This document shows positions 47,110 to 56,489 of a stretch of 64,000 bases of DNA, one piece after another; within the stretch, counting starts at the first letter, position 1; every line of letters begins with the position of its first letter. Origin of the DNA: Myxococcota bacterium. GTDB taxonomy: Bacteria; Myxococcota_A; UBA796. The notes under the pieces were generated by a model. The model was not told where the DNA came from. It did no database searches and worked only from the letters and a program-made list of their open reading frames with translations. Made by a program: the position numbers and the translations under genes. Location of the stretch: the NCBI GenBank assembly GCA_029251165.1, contig JAQXDW010000151.1, positions 1-64,000 of the forward strand, given 5' to 3'.

Positions 47110-47414
47110 AAAATCTCCTAATTTTCGCTGGCTGCCAGCTTACGCATCATCGCGATGGAACGGCGAGGCCGCGACGATCGTGGCGACGAGGAAGCTGGAG
47201 GCAGGCTCATCGCTGGACAGCGACGTGGTGGACGCCCCAGGAGTCGAACGGCATGGTGATTGCCCTCAACCTGCCGCTGGATGGTCTCCCGACAGGAAGC
47301 CGACGTCAAGGAGTCATGCTGCATGACCATGCTGGCCCTCCATGTCCGAGACGTTGGGGGAGCACGAGAGGAGCCGGACTCCCACAAAAACTCTACAGAG
47401 GCCGTCGGGGTGGG
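47110..47414. other. Intergenic stretch with no gene called
   Basis: About 305 bases separate coaX from the helical-repeat gene, both on the minus strand. Open frames are short and Arg/Ser-rich. A segment near 47225-47255 resembles a tRNA 3' half but has no matching arms. A short AAAAA run at about 47388-47392 gives a T-run just past coaX on its strand, perhaps part of a weak terminator. Confidence 0.45.
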
Positions 47415-48209
47415 TCAACCGGACCGTCCGGGGGATCGGCGGCGGTGGTTTCGCTCGTAGACGAGGACCAGACCACGGAGGGTGAGGTGGTCATCGATCT
47501 CGTCGACCTCGGAGCAGGCCGGGCCGATGAGGTTGGCCATCGCACCGGTCGCAACACAGCGGGGTGCACCGGCCGCTGACAGCTCCGACTTGCAGCGCCG
47601 AGCCAGCTCCTGAACCAGCCCGACATAGCCCCAGAACAGACCGGACTGCATGCTGGCGACGGTGTTGGAGCCGATGGCGGCAGCCGGCTCGGTCAGCTCG
47701 ACTCGGGGAAGACGGGCGGTGCGCTGAAACAAGGCATCTGCGGAAATCTTCAGCCCCGGAGCGATCGCGCCGCCGAGGTACGCGCCGGAGGAATCGATGC
47801 AGTCGAAGGTGGTGGCCGTTCCGAAGTCCACGACCACCAGCGGCCCCCCAAACCGATCGTAGGCCGCCACCGCGCTGACGATGCGGTCGGCTCCGATCTC
47901 GCGCGGGTTGTCGACCCGCAGGCGCATCCCGGTGCGCACCCCGGAGCCGACCGTGAGGGCCTCCTGGTTGAGGTAGCGGCGGACCGCCTTCTGCACGGTG
48001 TACAGCAGCGAGGGCACCACACAGCAGACACAGACGCCGGTGATGTCGCCTGCGGAGAGTCCCTGGTGAGAGAGCAGCTGAAGCAGCAACATGCCCAGCT
48101 CATCGGTGGTCCGGGTGTCTGATGAGATTCGCCACCGCCAGCGCGGCTCGGTCCCGTCCATCACCCCGACGACGGTGTTGCTGTTGCCGACGTTGATCGT
48201 GAGGAGCAT
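47415..48209 (-). CDS. coaX: Type III pantothenate kinase CoaX
   Basis: CoaX phosphorylates pantothenate, the first step of coenzyme A synthesis. The 264-residue protein shows LLTINVGNSNTVVGV, DNPREIGADRIVSAVAAY, VVVDFGTATTFDCI, YLGGAIAPGLKIS and CVATGAMANLI, all family landmarks. The phosphate-binding motif, usually DVGNTN, reads NVGNSN, with Asn in place of the first Asp. The gene overlaps the SRPBCC gene by one base and shares the operon with birA, a common pairing. Confidence 0.94.
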   Translation of the reverse strand: MLLTINVGNSNTVVGVMDGTEPRWRWRISSDTRTTDELGMLLLQLLSHQGLSAGDITGVCVCCVVPSLLYTVQKAVRRYLNQEALTVGSGVRTGMRLRVDNPREIGADRIVSAVAAYDRFGGPLVVVDFGTATTFDCIDSSGAYLGGAIAPGLKISADALFQRTARLPRVELTEPAAAIGSNTVASMQSGLFWGYVGLVQELARRCKSELSAAGAPRCVATGAMANLIGPACSEVDEIDDHLTLRGLVLVYERNHRRRSPGRSG

Positions 48210-48727
48210 CAGATCGCTCCGAAGTCTTCATCCTCTTCGAGGAGCACCCGCAGCACGCTGGTGCCGATCGTGCGCTCGTCTGCCATGAGGCGTCCCGCTG
48301 CGATGCGGTGGCGGTGAACGAACAGGCGTCGGGTGAGGATGGCGGTGAGCTTATTGGCGGGCAGCGCAGGAGTGAAGATCACGTCATCGACATAGCGACA
48401 GCCATCGGGGGTGGGCTGGAAGACGTGGGTGTGCTCGAAGCGCGAGAACAGTACGTTCTCCGAAGTGTCTGCATACTCCGCCCCGGGCGCGGAGCACGTG
48501 AGGCTGATCGGCCACCGGATCCCCAGCGGCAGCAGCCGTGCATGCGTCTCTGCGGAGCCACCGGAGCGAATTGTGGAGAACAACCCCTCCGGGTCGTCAA
48601 CCGAGAAGCTGAGCCAGGGGCGGAATTCCGCGGCGAGGCAGGCGGGATCAGTCTTCACTGCCCAGACCTGCTCAGGGGAAGAGAAGTAGCGGGTCCAGAC
48701 CCGGAGTCGAAAGGTGGTAGCGCCCAT
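48209..48727 (-). CDS. SRPBCC/START-like protein
   Basis: The 172-residue protein looks like a Bet v 1-fold ligand-binding domain: strands at the N-terminus (FRLRVWTRYFSSPEQVWAVK), RWPISLTCSAPG in the middle, FSRFEHTHVFQPTPDGCRYVDDVIFTP, and a long C-terminal helix (LTAILTRRLFVHRHRIAAGRL). The F..TH.F....DG....D.V.Y pattern is typical of polyketide-cyclase-like SRPBCC proteins. The ligand is unknown. It lies between birA and coaX, 12 bases after birA. Confidence 0.75.
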   Translation of the reverse strand: MGATTFRLRVWTRYFSSPEQVWAVKTDPACLAAEFRPWLSFSVDDPEGLFSTIRSGGSAETHARLLPLGIRWPISLTCSAPGAEYADTSENVLFSRFEHTHVFQPTPDGCRYVDDVIFTPALPANKLTAILTRRLFVHRHRIAAGRLMADERTIGTSVLRVLLEEDEDFGAI

Positions 48728-48739
48728 GATGTCAGTATC

Positions 48740-49609
48740 TCACGTCGCGACCAGCTCGACATCCCCAGCCAGCACCGCTTGGCCATCCACGATCAGCGCG
48801 CCGTCGTCTCGAACCTCCTGTGCGATGCCCTCGATGCCGTTGATCCGCACCCGACGCCCGAGGGTGTGGCTGACCCTGCGCCAGCCGTCGAGGCTGCCGC
48901 CGCGCACGTCTGCACCTTCAATGGCAGACAGCAGTGCAGCGAGCAGCGCCGCACGATCCTGCGGAGCGCCACGGAGACGGCGCAGCGAGGTCGCCTGGGG
49001 CAGCCCATCAAAGCGCTCCTGGTTGATGTTCAGCCCAACCCCAAGGATCACGAACCGAACAGACTCCCCCTCCGCCTCCAGCTCTGCAAGGATACCGCCG
49101 AGCTTGCCGCCGTTGTCGTCGACGAGATCGTTGGGCCACTTCAGCCGCACCCCCAGAACCTCGGCCATCGCAGCGGCCCAGATGAGCACACAGCGCGGAG
49201 CATGCTGAGGGGGAACATCGGGGGTAAGCACGACGGAGAACAGGAGGTTGTCGCCGGGCTGAGACTCCCAGGTGCGCCCCCGGCGGCCACGGCCAGCGGT
49301 TTGATGATCGGCGACCACAACTGCGCCATGGTCGCCCTGGCGTGCGCGCTGTCGGGCGACGGCGTTGGTCGAGGTCGTCTCTGAGAGAAAGGTCACCGGA
49401 CGGCCACACCGCCAGCTGAGGGTCGCCTCACCAAACCCAGCAGATTCCTCAAGGGTATACCCGTTCTTTGAGGATATCTTGAGTCCCTCTGACCTCAGCG
49501 CCTCGACATCCTTCCACACCATCGCTCGGCTCACGCCGAACCGCTGCGCGAGCGCCTCTCCGGAGACCGGCCCCTGCGCGATGGCCTCGATCAGTGCGAT
49601 GCGATCCAT
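48740..49609 (-). CDS. birA: Biotin-protein ligase BirA with N-terminal HTH
   Basis: The 289-residue protein attaches biotin to carboxylase carrier domains. An N-terminal helix-turn-helix (GEALAQRFGVSRAMVWKDVEALR, summarised from about residues 17-40) suggests it also represses biotin genes, as in E. coli. The catalytic domain has ETTSTNAVARQRA, ADHQTAGRGRRGRTWES (biotinyl-AMP loop), RLKWPNDLVDDNGGKLGGIL and ILGVGLNIN. A C-terminal SH3-like domain follows. It is the first gene of birA-SRPBCC-coaX and is divergent from the PH-domain genes. Confidence 0.94.
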   Translation of the reverse strand: MDRIALIEAIAQGPVSGEALAQRFGVSRAMVWKDVEALRSEGLKISSKNGYTLEESAGFGEATLSWRCGRPVTFLSETTSTNAVARQRARQGDHGAVVVADHQTAGRGRRGRTWESQPGDNLLFSVVLTPDVPPQHAPRCVLIWAAAMAEVLGVRLKWPNDLVDDNGGKLGGILAELEAEGESVRFVILGVGLNINQERFDGLPQATSLRRLRGAPQDRAALLAALLSAIEGADVRGGSLDGWRRVSHTLGRRVRINGIEGIAQEVRDDGALIVDGQAVLAGDVELVAT

Positions 49610-49701
49610 TTCTCCTCCCTGGCAGGGATTCGATGTCGGGGTATCTTTCTTGACGGCTGCTGTCTCGCAGCATCCCCACCCACTTCCTGGGATGAGAACC
49701 C

Positions 49702-50184
49702 TTGATTGAACCCGATCGCCGGCTCGATCCCCGCGTCGTCACCCTCTGGCGGCTGTCACGCCTGATCCGGCTGATGCTGTTCGGTCTCCCCTTCGCTGCA
49801 GCGATCGGGTTTGGACTGGGCACCGCGCTGTCGTCCACGGTCGGCATCATCCTGGCAGGGGCGCTGCTGCTCTGGCAGCTGACGATGGCGATCCTCTGGC
49901 CGGCGCTGCAGTACCGACACTTTCGCTACGCCGTTCGGGAGCACGATCTCCTCGTGCAGTCCGGGGTGCTGTACCGACGATGGTCGGCCATTCCCCACAG
50001 CCGCATCCAGCACGTCGACACCCGGCAGGGACCGCTGGAGCGCACCGTTGGACTCGCCAGGCTCCAGCTGTTCACCGCCGCGGGGGTCAGCGCGGACGGC
50101 AGCATCCCCGGTTTAGATGCCGACGAGGCCGAGCGCCTGCGCGATGAGCTGTCTCAGCGGAGCGCGGAAGATGACGGGGTCTGA
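49702..50184 (+). CDS. Membrane protein with bacterial PH domain (YdbS-like)
   Basis: The 160-residue protein has two membrane helices (about residues 22-70) and one bPH_2 domain (about 72-150: HFRYAVREHDLLVQSGVLYRRWSAIP, summarised, then IQHVDTRQGPLERTVGLARL). This is the YdbS layout, normally paired with YdbT as here. The start is TTG; no ATG or GTG fits. The last 14 bases overlap the next gene. Confidence 0.85.
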   Translation: MIEPDRRLDPRVVTLWRLSRLIRLMLFGLPFAAAIGFGLGTALSSTVGIILAGALLLWQLTMAILWPALQYRHFRYAVREHDLLVQSGVLYRRWSAIPHSRIQHVDTRQGPLERTVGLARLQLFTAAGVSADGSIPGLDADEAERLRDELSQRSAEDDGV

Positions 50185-51769
50185 GATCACCGATGTAGGA
50201 CTGGATACCGACGAGGCAACGGAAGAGAGCGCTCACCCCATCGAGCACCTCTTGGCGCCCGACTCGCTGTCCCTGACGGATGATGAGCCCCCGGAGACGG
50301 ACACCCAGGAGCGCGCGGGCATTGACCGTCCGTGGCGTCAGCTTCACCCCTCCAGCCTGTTCATCAACCTCCTCCCACAGACCTGGCGCACCGCCAAGGG
50401 CATCTGGCCGCTCCTGGTGCTCCTGGTCGTCGGCGGTCAGGGTGGCCCGGGCAGCACAGGAATGGATCTGAGCCTCGTGCTCGCCTTCTTCGCGCTGTCC
50501 GTCAGCCGCACCGTTGTCCACTTCATGACCCTGCGGTACCGCATCGAGGCTGGCAAGCTCGAGATCAAGAGCGGCCTGCTCAACCGGCGCTCCCGAGTGC
50601 TGGATCCATACCGGATCCAGAACATGGAGCTGGTCCAGAACCCACTCCACAAGGTCACCGGGCTTGTCGAGCTGCGCATCGAGACTGCCGGAGATGCCTC
50701 CACCGAGGGTCTGCTCTCCGCGCTGTCTGCCAGCGAGGCACAGGAGCTCAAGGAGGCCCTGGAGCGACTGGCCCGCAAGCGACGTGGCCTCTCGGAGACC
50801 GCCGAGGAGGAAGAAGCGTCTCAGACCCTCCTCACCATGGGCGTCCCGGAGGTCCTCGCCTATGGCTTCTCGCAGCGCCGCGTCGGGACCGTCGCGCTGC
50901 TGTTCGCAGTGGGCATGGAAGGACTGAGCCTGCTGGACCCCTACACCACCCAGCAGGTGGCCGGTGACCTCTCCGTCAGCTGGCTGCTCGGTGCCGTCAT
51001 CCTTGCGTTTTCCGGGACGTGGCTCTTCTCCGGTGGTCAGTCTCTGCTCCGCCACTTCGGCTTTCGCCTCACCCTCCGTGGCGAGACCCTGGTGACTGCC
51101 GAGGGACTGCTGACACAGCGCCGTGTGGAGATTCCGCAGGGGAAGGTACAGCTCGTCCGCATCGACGAGCCCTTCCTCCGACGTCAGATGGGCTACGGCA
51201 CTGCACTCATCGAGACTGCTGCCCTCGGAATGGCGGACGGCAACGTTCGGGCCGCGGAAGGCGTGGTGCCGATGGTCGAGCAGGAGATGCTCGGAGAGCT
51301 GGTGCAGCAGGTCTCTCCGGCCATCAGCGTCGATCCATGGACGACCCCCCTCAATCCTGCCCATCCGCGTGCCCTGTACCGCGCGGTGATCGGCGGCCTC
51401 ATCCGCGCCACAGCCCTGGCGGTGCTGATCGGCGGGCTGATGCATCCGTGGGGCTGGCTGGCGCTGCTGCTGCTGCCGCTGTCCGTGCCGGCAGCGTGGC
51501 TGGACTGGAAGAAGCAAGGGTGGCTGGTCACGGAGAGATCGGTGATCTCTCGCAGGGGGTACTTCACGAGGAGAACCTGGATCATTGACCGAAACAAGAT
51601 CCAGAGCGTGCACATGGATGACACGCCGCTGATGCGCTGGCATGGGCTGACGGCGGTGGTGGTTCGAGTGGCCGGAAGCCAGATTCAGCTGCCGGACATC
51701 GGGCTCCTGGCCGGGCATGCGGTGATGACGGATCTGGCGGAGACCTGGACCGCACGCGGCGAGGAGTGA
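50171..51769 (+). CDS. Membrane protein with three bacterial PH domains (YdbT-like)
   Basis: The 532-residue protein has an acidic N-terminus (about 1-50), then three bPH_2 units separated by pairs of membrane helices: RYRIEAGKLEIKSGLLNRRS, LTLRGETLVTAEGLLTQRRV and KQGWLVTERSVISRRGYFTR mark the three. Each is followed by the I.....Q....P.....G....... pattern. YdbS/YdbT-type pairs affect membrane-active compound resistance in Bacillus, but the role is unclear. ATG at 50171 has GGAG about eight bases ahead. Confidence 0.88.
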   Translation: MTGSEITDVGLDTDEATEESAHPIEHLLAPDSLSLTDDEPPETDTQERAGIDRPWRQLHPSSLFINLLPQTWRTAKGIWPLLVLLVVGGQGGPGSTGMDLSLVLAFFALSVSRTVVHFMTLRYRIEAGKLEIKSGLLNRRSRVLDPYRIQNMELVQNPLHKVTGLVELRIETAGDASTEGLLSALSASEAQELKEALERLARKRRGLSETAEEEEASQTLLTMGVPEVLAYGFSQRRVGTVALLFAVGMEGLSLLDPYTTQQVAGDLSVSWLLGAVILAFSGTWLFSGGQSLLRHFGFRLTLRGETLVTAEGLLTQRRVEIPQGKVQLVRIDEPFLRRQMGYGTALIETAALGMADGNVRAAEGVVPMVEQEMLGELVQQVSPAISVDPWTTPLNPAHPRALYRAVIGGLIRATALAVLIGGLMHPWGWLALLLLPLSVPAAWLDWKKQGWLVTERSVISRRGYFTRRTWIIDRNKIQSVHMDDTPLMRWHGLTAVVVRVAGSQIQLPDIGLLAGHAVMTDLAETWTARGEE

Positions 51770-51923
51770 CGCCCACCAGCCCTTCAGGTGAGGAGCAGGA
51801 GGCACGGCCTCACACCTCGAGGCGGCTCTGATGAACCCCACAGATCACCGACCGGTGTGAATCCCCACACACTTGCCTCGTCAAGAGAGATACTGGGGCG
51901 GCAGCACCCAGCACGGGGACCCC

Positions 51924-53642
51924 ATGAACCGCATCTTTGTCGCGATGATCCTCATCGCCTTCGCCGTAGCCTCGTTCCGACAGGTCCAGTGGACCCTCAT
52001 CGCCCAGACCGACGAAGCCACTGAGGCCTTGTCTGCGGCAGAGGTCGCTCGACTCTCCGCCAGCACGGCCACAGAAGCTGCCGGCGCTGCGGTCACCCTC
52101 GCTGAGAGCGGTGACCAAGCCGCTGCGGCCAGCAGCCTCACTGAGGCCCGCGCCGCCGCCAGCGAAGCGCGCGCCGCAGCGGAGCAGGCGGCCGCCATCT
52201 CCGCTGGAGAATCTGAGGTCATCGCTGGAGCGACCGAGAATGCCGCCGCCGCGGCTGCCGTCGCAGCCTCCGCAGTCGATGCCGCACAGGCCGCCCTCGC
52301 CGCATCTGACCGACCGTCTATTGCGGCCAGTCCCGATGGTGATCCCAGCCTGGAGGGACAGCTCGCTGAGGTGACCGGCTGGATGACCGGCCAGCAGGTC
52401 AGCGCGCGCTCTGCGGAGATCGCCGCGCTCGCCGTTCCGGATCTACCAGCCCGCAGCGCAGAGCCGATCAAGTCGTTCTCCGACGGCCTGTTCGACATGG
52501 CAAAGGCTGCGGTGATGAGCATCGTGCTGCCGCTCATCGGCGCGATGGCGTTCTTTCTCGGGCTGATGAAGGTCGCCGAAGAGGCGGGCCTGATGGGCGT
52601 GTTTGCAAAGCTGCTGCGGCCGCTCATGGTGCGGCTGTTTCCCGACGTGCCCCCCGATCACCCGGCCATGTCGGCCATGATCCTCAACATGGCCGCCAAC
52701 GCACTCGGCCTGGGAAATGCCGCGACCCCATTTGGCATCAAGGCGATGCAGGAGCTCGACAAGCTCAACCCCGAGAAGGGAACCGCCACCAACGCGATGT
52801 GCCTGTTCCTCGCCATCAACACTTCCTCCGTCACCCTGCTGCCCACCGGGGTCATCGCCATTCGAGAGACACTCAACAGCGGCGATGCTGCCGGGATTCT
52901 CCCGACCACCCTGATGGCGACCATCCTCTCCACGTCCGCTGCAATCACTGCCGCGAAGATCTACCAGCGGTTCTCCCCTGCGCCGTCGGGGACCGTTGAC
53001 TCTGACGAGCGCGACGAGGACGCCGGCACGGGCTACCCGCTGTGGGTCTCGATGCTCGCCATCGGCACCCTCGTCGCGATGGTGCCGGTCACCGTGGTCT
53101 ATGGCAGCGTGTTCGGCAAGTGGATCGTGCCCCTGATCGTCTCCGGCTTCATCGGCTACGGCGCCCTGCGCGGGGTGAAGGTCTACGAGGCATTCGTCGC
53201 CGGCGCGCGCGAAGGCTTCGACGTCGGCATCAAGATCGTCCCGTTCCTCGTTGCGATCCTCGCAGCGGTCGGCATGCTGCGCGGAAGCGGCGCCATTGAC
53301 TTGTTCGTCGGCGCGGTCGGTGAGTGGACGATGATGGTCGGTCTTCCGGCAGAGGTCTTGCCGATGGCGCTGCTCCGCCCGCTGTCGGGCTCTGGAGCCT
53401 ACGGCGTGATGATGGCGACCCTCAACGACTACGGCCCCGACAGCTTCATCGGCTACCTCGTCTCCACCCTCCAGGGCTCCACCGAGACGACCTTCTACGT
53501 GCTCGCGGTCTACTTCGGCGCGGTCGGCATCCAGCGCACTCGACATGCCATGGCTGCAGCACTGACCGCAGATGCCGTGGGCGTGATGGCAGCAACGGCC
53601 GCCTGCTGGGTCTACTTCCTCGCCAACGGCATGACCGTCTGA
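51924..53642 (+). CDS. Fused SpmA-SpmB nucleoside-recognition membrane protein
   Basis: The 572-residue protein joins two Gate-domain proteins. It has an N-terminal helix (residues 1-17), an Ala/Glu-rich soluble stretch (about 28-170), then the SpmA-like part (about 175-345: MILNMAANALGLGNAATPFG, CLFLAINTSSVTLLPTGVIA) and the SpmB-like part (about 375-572: GIKIVPFLVAILAAVGMLRG, LLRPLSGSGAYGVM, STLQGSTETTFYVLAVYFG). SpmA and SpmB act in spore-core dehydration in Bacillus and fused homologues occur in non-sporulating bacteria, where the substrate is unknown. The Ala-rich insert after helix one is unusual. The ATG follows GGGGA. Confidence 0.9.
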   Translation: MNRIFVAMILIAFAVASFRQVQWTLIAQTDEATEALSAAEVARLSASTATEAAGAAVTLAESGDQAAAASSLTEARAAASEARAAAEQAAAISAGESEVIAGATENAAAAAAVAASAVDAAQAALAASDRPSIAASPDGDPSLEGQLAEVTGWMTGQQVSARSAEIAALAVPDLPARSAEPIKSFSDGLFDMAKAAVMSIVLPLIGAMAFFLGLMKVAEEAGLMGVFAKLLRPLMVRLFPDVPPDHPAMSAMILNMAANALGLGNAATPFGIKAMQELDKLNPEKGTATNAMCLFLAINTSSVTLLPTGVIAIRETLNSGDAAGILPTTLMATILSTSAAITAAKIYQRFSPAPSGTVDSDERDEDAGTGYPLWVSMLAIGTLVAMVPVTVVYGSVFGKWIVPLIVSGFIGYGALRGVKVYEAFVAGAREGFDVGIKIVPFLVAILAAVGMLRGSGAIDLFVGAVGEWTMMVGLPAEVLPMALLRPLSGSGAYGVMMATLNDYGPDSFIGYLVSTLQGSTETTFYVLAVYFGAVGIQRTRHAMAAALTADAVGVMAATAACWVYFLANGMTV

Positions 53643-53646
53643 GCCC

Positions 53647-54681
53647 TCACAGCCAGAACGACAGCACCACCCAGAGCGCCCTCGCCAGCCCGGCAGGGCG
53701 CTCTTTTATCCAGGCCTCCGGCAGCGGCCCGAGATCGATCGGCTTGATCGGTGTCCGCCCCGTGCGATCGGGTGCCGGCTCTGGCCATCGCTGCCCCTCC
53801 CAGTCCGCCGACAGCGGCGCCGCAGCATCGACCAGAACCACGCCAATATAGGGCGTAGAGCGGTTCAGCTCGGTGTCCATCGCCGGCTGCGTGAAGTGCT
53901 CGGACATCCAGGCCTGCTGCTCCTCGCTGGCGCAGACATCACCGCCGAGGCTGATCACCGCCAGCACCCGATCCCGCAGACCAGGGTGGGCATGCATCGC
54001 CTTGAGGATGACCGGGATGCCGCTCCCCTCTGCAACGAACACGATGCGATCTGCCGCAGCAGTCATCGCCGTGTCCAGCGCGCTGACGAGACCGTCCGCC
54101 TCCAGCCGGATGCCACGGACGCCGCTCTGCTCGGCCATCGCGGCGGCAAGATCGGTCTGCACACCCACAACGACGAGGTGAGCGTGCTTGCGGAGAAGCC
54201 CTGCCCGGACCGGCTCTCCCCACGCCGAGATGGCCTCCCAGGTCGCCCCGACCCCGATGGCTGAGACCGGATCAAAGGCCGCTCCCAGGGTGTCGGGGTC
54301 AGACATCAAGGCATCGCGGGTCTGTTCGTTGTCAGAGAACATCCGAACGAACCGCTCAGCCGGGCCCGGCAAGGAGACGAGAGACTCGACCAGGGCACGC
54401 TCTCCAGGCAGCGCCGGGGCAGGAATTGCAGCGGGATCGGGCTGGCGGAGGAGGCCCGGCTCACCACGGGCGGCAGGATGGTAGGGCACCAACGCAGCCA
54501 CCACCGCTTCCCAGCCTTCCCGCCCCTTCTCCTCGGCGAGGATCTCGCCATACAGACCCATCGAAAGCGTGGTCTTGAACAGCCGCTGCCAGTCCAGCGC
54601 CGGGGGACGAGGCACGCTCAGCCAGGCTGCCCAGGCGGCAAGACCCGCAGCAGCAACCTCTGCGATGAGCTCAAGCGCCAT
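53647..54681 (-). CDS. Hypothetical protein, possible alpha/beta-hydrolase-like fold
   Basis: The 344-residue protein starts with a hydrophobic helix (ELIAEVAAAGLAAWAAWLSV), suggesting a membrane anchor. The middle has VVVGVQTDLAAAM and RIVFVAEGSGIPVILKAMHA, in which EGSG recalls a nucleophile elbow, and VLAVISLGGDVC. No clear Asp/His partners are seen. I do not recognise the family. It overlaps the O-antigen ligase-like gene by 11 bases and converges with the SpmAB gene four bases away. Confidence 0.6.
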   Translation of the reverse strand: MALELIAEVAAAGLAAWAAWLSVPRPPALDWQRLFKTTLSMGLYGEILAEEKGREGWEAVVAALVPYHPAARGEPGLLRQPDPAAIPAPALPGERALVESLVSLPGPAERFVRMFSDNEQTRDALMSDPDTLGAAFDPVSAIGVGATWEAISAWGEPVRAGLLRKHAHLVVVGVQTDLAAAMAEQSGVRGIRLEADGLVSALDTAMTAAADRIVFVAEGSGIPVILKAMHAHPGLRDRVLAVISLGGDVCASEEQQAWMSEHFTQPAMDTELNRSTPYIGVVLVDAAAPLSADWEGQRWPEPAPDRTGRTPIKPIDLGPLPEAWIKERPAGLARALWVVLSFWL

Positions 54682-56146
54682 CTGCGGCCTCCGGCTCCTC
54701 GTCAGCCGTCCCGCCGAACAGGGCGATCGGAGAAGACCACGTCGGCAGCGTCTCGCCCTGCTCCTTCATGCGCTTCACGATGAGGTACAGGGCGGTGTAC
54801 AGCGACAAGAACTCCCAGAACGGCTTCTCGTTGACCGTAAACTCCATGAACGACCAGGCCGCATAGCCAAGCATCGCGGCGGGCATCGTCCAGGCGAAGA
54901 CCTCCGCCTCGGTGCCCTTGGACATCGCGACCAGCTCCTGAACCATCCGACCGATCATCACCACCGTCCAGCAGACCAGCAGCAGGCCGATGATCCCAAA
55001 GTGGGCGATGACCTCCCAGAAGATCCCGTGGGGGTAGTCATAGAGAGACTGGGCGATGTAGTTGTTGTACTCCGGGAGCAGCACCTCGTAGCCAGACACG
55101 CCGATGCCCAGGCCAAAGGTGTCGCTGAACATCTCCATGCAGACCAGCCAGTTGAGCTGACGGATGTTGCTGTGGAGGGTGACGGAGGAGCCGATCCGTG
55201 TGAGCGCCTGTCCCGCATCGCCGATGTTGAAGGCGATTCCAAGCGCAAAGATGACCGCCGTCAGTACGGCGAATCGAACGAACCACTTGCGGAACAGCGG
55301 GTGTGCCAGTGCTGCGAGCACACCACCGATGAGGGTCGCATAGGCCCCGCCTCGCGAGCCCGACTTCAGCATCATCACGAAGATGAAGAAGCCCGAGGCG
55401 ATCAGGGCGTAGCGAAGCCATTTTCGTCGCTCCAGCAGGGCCATGCCAAAGCAGGTATGGATGATGAACATCAGGTTCATCGCAAACCAGTTGGGCTGCT
55501 GACCGAGGCCGGTCTCGCGCCCACCGCCGGCGGCTGCCTGGAAGGAGACATCTCCCACCGAGATGCCCAGGGAGTCGCTCGCCAGCGCCAGCACCCCGAT
55601 CGCGACACATGAACCCACCCAGAACCACAGCATCAGCCGAAAGTTGTCCCAGGTCGTCACAAAGCCGAGGATGACCAGGCAGTTTGCCAGGACCAGCAGC
55701 ATCGGAAGGATCTCGCCCAGTCCGCTGCCGGGATCGACGCTCCAGAGCAGCGACAGCGACACCCAGCCCAGAAACATCAGGTACGGCGTCCGCCATGGCC
55801 AGCTCTGCCACAGGACCCGCTTGCTGAGCGCAGCGTGAAAGACCAGCGCGGCGAGACAGACCACAAGCGTGGGCTCCATCGGGCCGATCCCCATGCGCCC
55901 GATCCGGAAGAAGACGGTCGCACCAGTAGAGACCAGGCGGGCAATCAGCAGAACACCGACGCCGAGAATCGGCTTGTCGAGGATGACCACGACGCCCACA
56001 AAACCCAGGATGATCGCCAGCGCACCCTCAGGCTGAAAGGCAAAGACCCCGGCGAGGACGAACTGAGCAGCCAGGATCGCCAGCAGGCCAGCGATTCCTC
56101 CGCTCCAGGACGTCAGTTTCTGAGCACGCTCCCACACACTCCCCAC
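54671..56146 (-). CDS. O-antigen ligase/polymerase-like membrane protein (Wzy_C)
   Basis: The 491-residue protein has about 11 to 12 membrane helices. A long periplasmic loop near residues 330-400 lies between LKSGSRGGAYATLIGGVLAA and YPHGIFWEVIAHFGIIGLLL; the SRGG and PHN-like (YPHG) motifs mark the O-antigen ligase/WaaL superfamily. It could ligate or polymerise surface glycans, or be an exopolysaccharide-type homologue. The start is GTG at 56146 (GGAAGGG ahead) or GTG at 56137. It is first of a two-gene unit. Confidence 0.85.
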   Translation of the reverse strand: MGSVWERAQKLTSWSGGIAGLLAILAAQFVLAGVFAFQPEGALAIILGFVGVVVILDKPILGVGVLLIARLVSTGATVFFRIGRMGIGPMEPTLVVCLAALVFHAALSKRVLWQSWPWRTPYLMFLGWVSLSLLWSVDPGSGLGEILPMLLVLANCLVILGFVTTWDNFRLMLWFWVGSCVAIGVLALASDSLGISVGDVSFQAAAGGGRETGLGQQPNWFAMNLMFIIHTCFGMALLERRKWLRYALIASGFFIFVMMLKSGSRGGAYATLIGGVLAALAHPLFRKWFVRFAVLTAVIFALGIAFNIGDAGQALTRIGSSVTLHSNIRQLNWLVCMEMFSDTFGLGIGVSGYEVLLPEYNNYIAQSLYDYPHGIFWEVIAHFGIIGLLLVCWTVVMIGRMVQELVAMSKGTEAEVFAWTMPAAMLGYAAWSFMEFTVNEKPFWEFLSLYTALYLIVKRMKEQGETLPTWSSPIALFGGTADEEPEAADGA

Positions 56147-56313
56147 GTATCCCTTCCGCAGCCGGTTCGCGGCATCGGATCGGCAGCAACTTCGCTTATC
56201 GCCTGTCAACTCCCCACCAAAAACAGGGTGCACGGGTTGACACATCAAGAGCAACCTGACATTCTCGCTGCGGCGAAATGTTCGCTTTAGACTTACTCAT
56301 AGAGGAGACACCC

Positions 56314-56439
56314 ATGAACGTACTGAAGCCACTGATGATTCTGATGACCCTGGTTGCACTGACTGGCTGTGGCGACAAGGACGACACCGGTGAGACCGCT
56401 GAGGACACCACTGCAGAAGACACCACTACCGAAGAGTAG
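56314..56439 (+). CDS. Tiny acidic lipoprotein (41 residues)
   Basis: A start with GAGGAG seven bases upstream opens a lipoprotein signal ending in ALTGCGDKDD; the remaining 22 residues after Cys are almost all Asp, Glu and Thr (TAEDTTAEDTTTEE at the end). It resembles the signal region of the big lipoprotein at 1511-4018 (SGCGDK). Such tiny Cys-anchored acidic peptides are frequent in some Myxococcota genomes as far as I recall. A strong intrinsic terminator follows, so it is a stand-alone transcription unit. Confidence 0.8.
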   Translation: MNVLKPLMILMTLVALTGCGDKDDTGETAEDTTAEDTTTEE

Positions 56440-56489
56440 CCCTGTCTTGATGCTCACCGAGCATCGTGATGCGGTCCCATGCGGGCCTG

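Noticed and set aside
47225..47260. Segment resembling the 3' half of a tRNA on the minus strand (GTTCGACTCCTGGGGCGTCCACCA)
   Set aside because: The T-stem does not pair, and no D-arm, anticodon arm or matching acceptor strand lies upstream.
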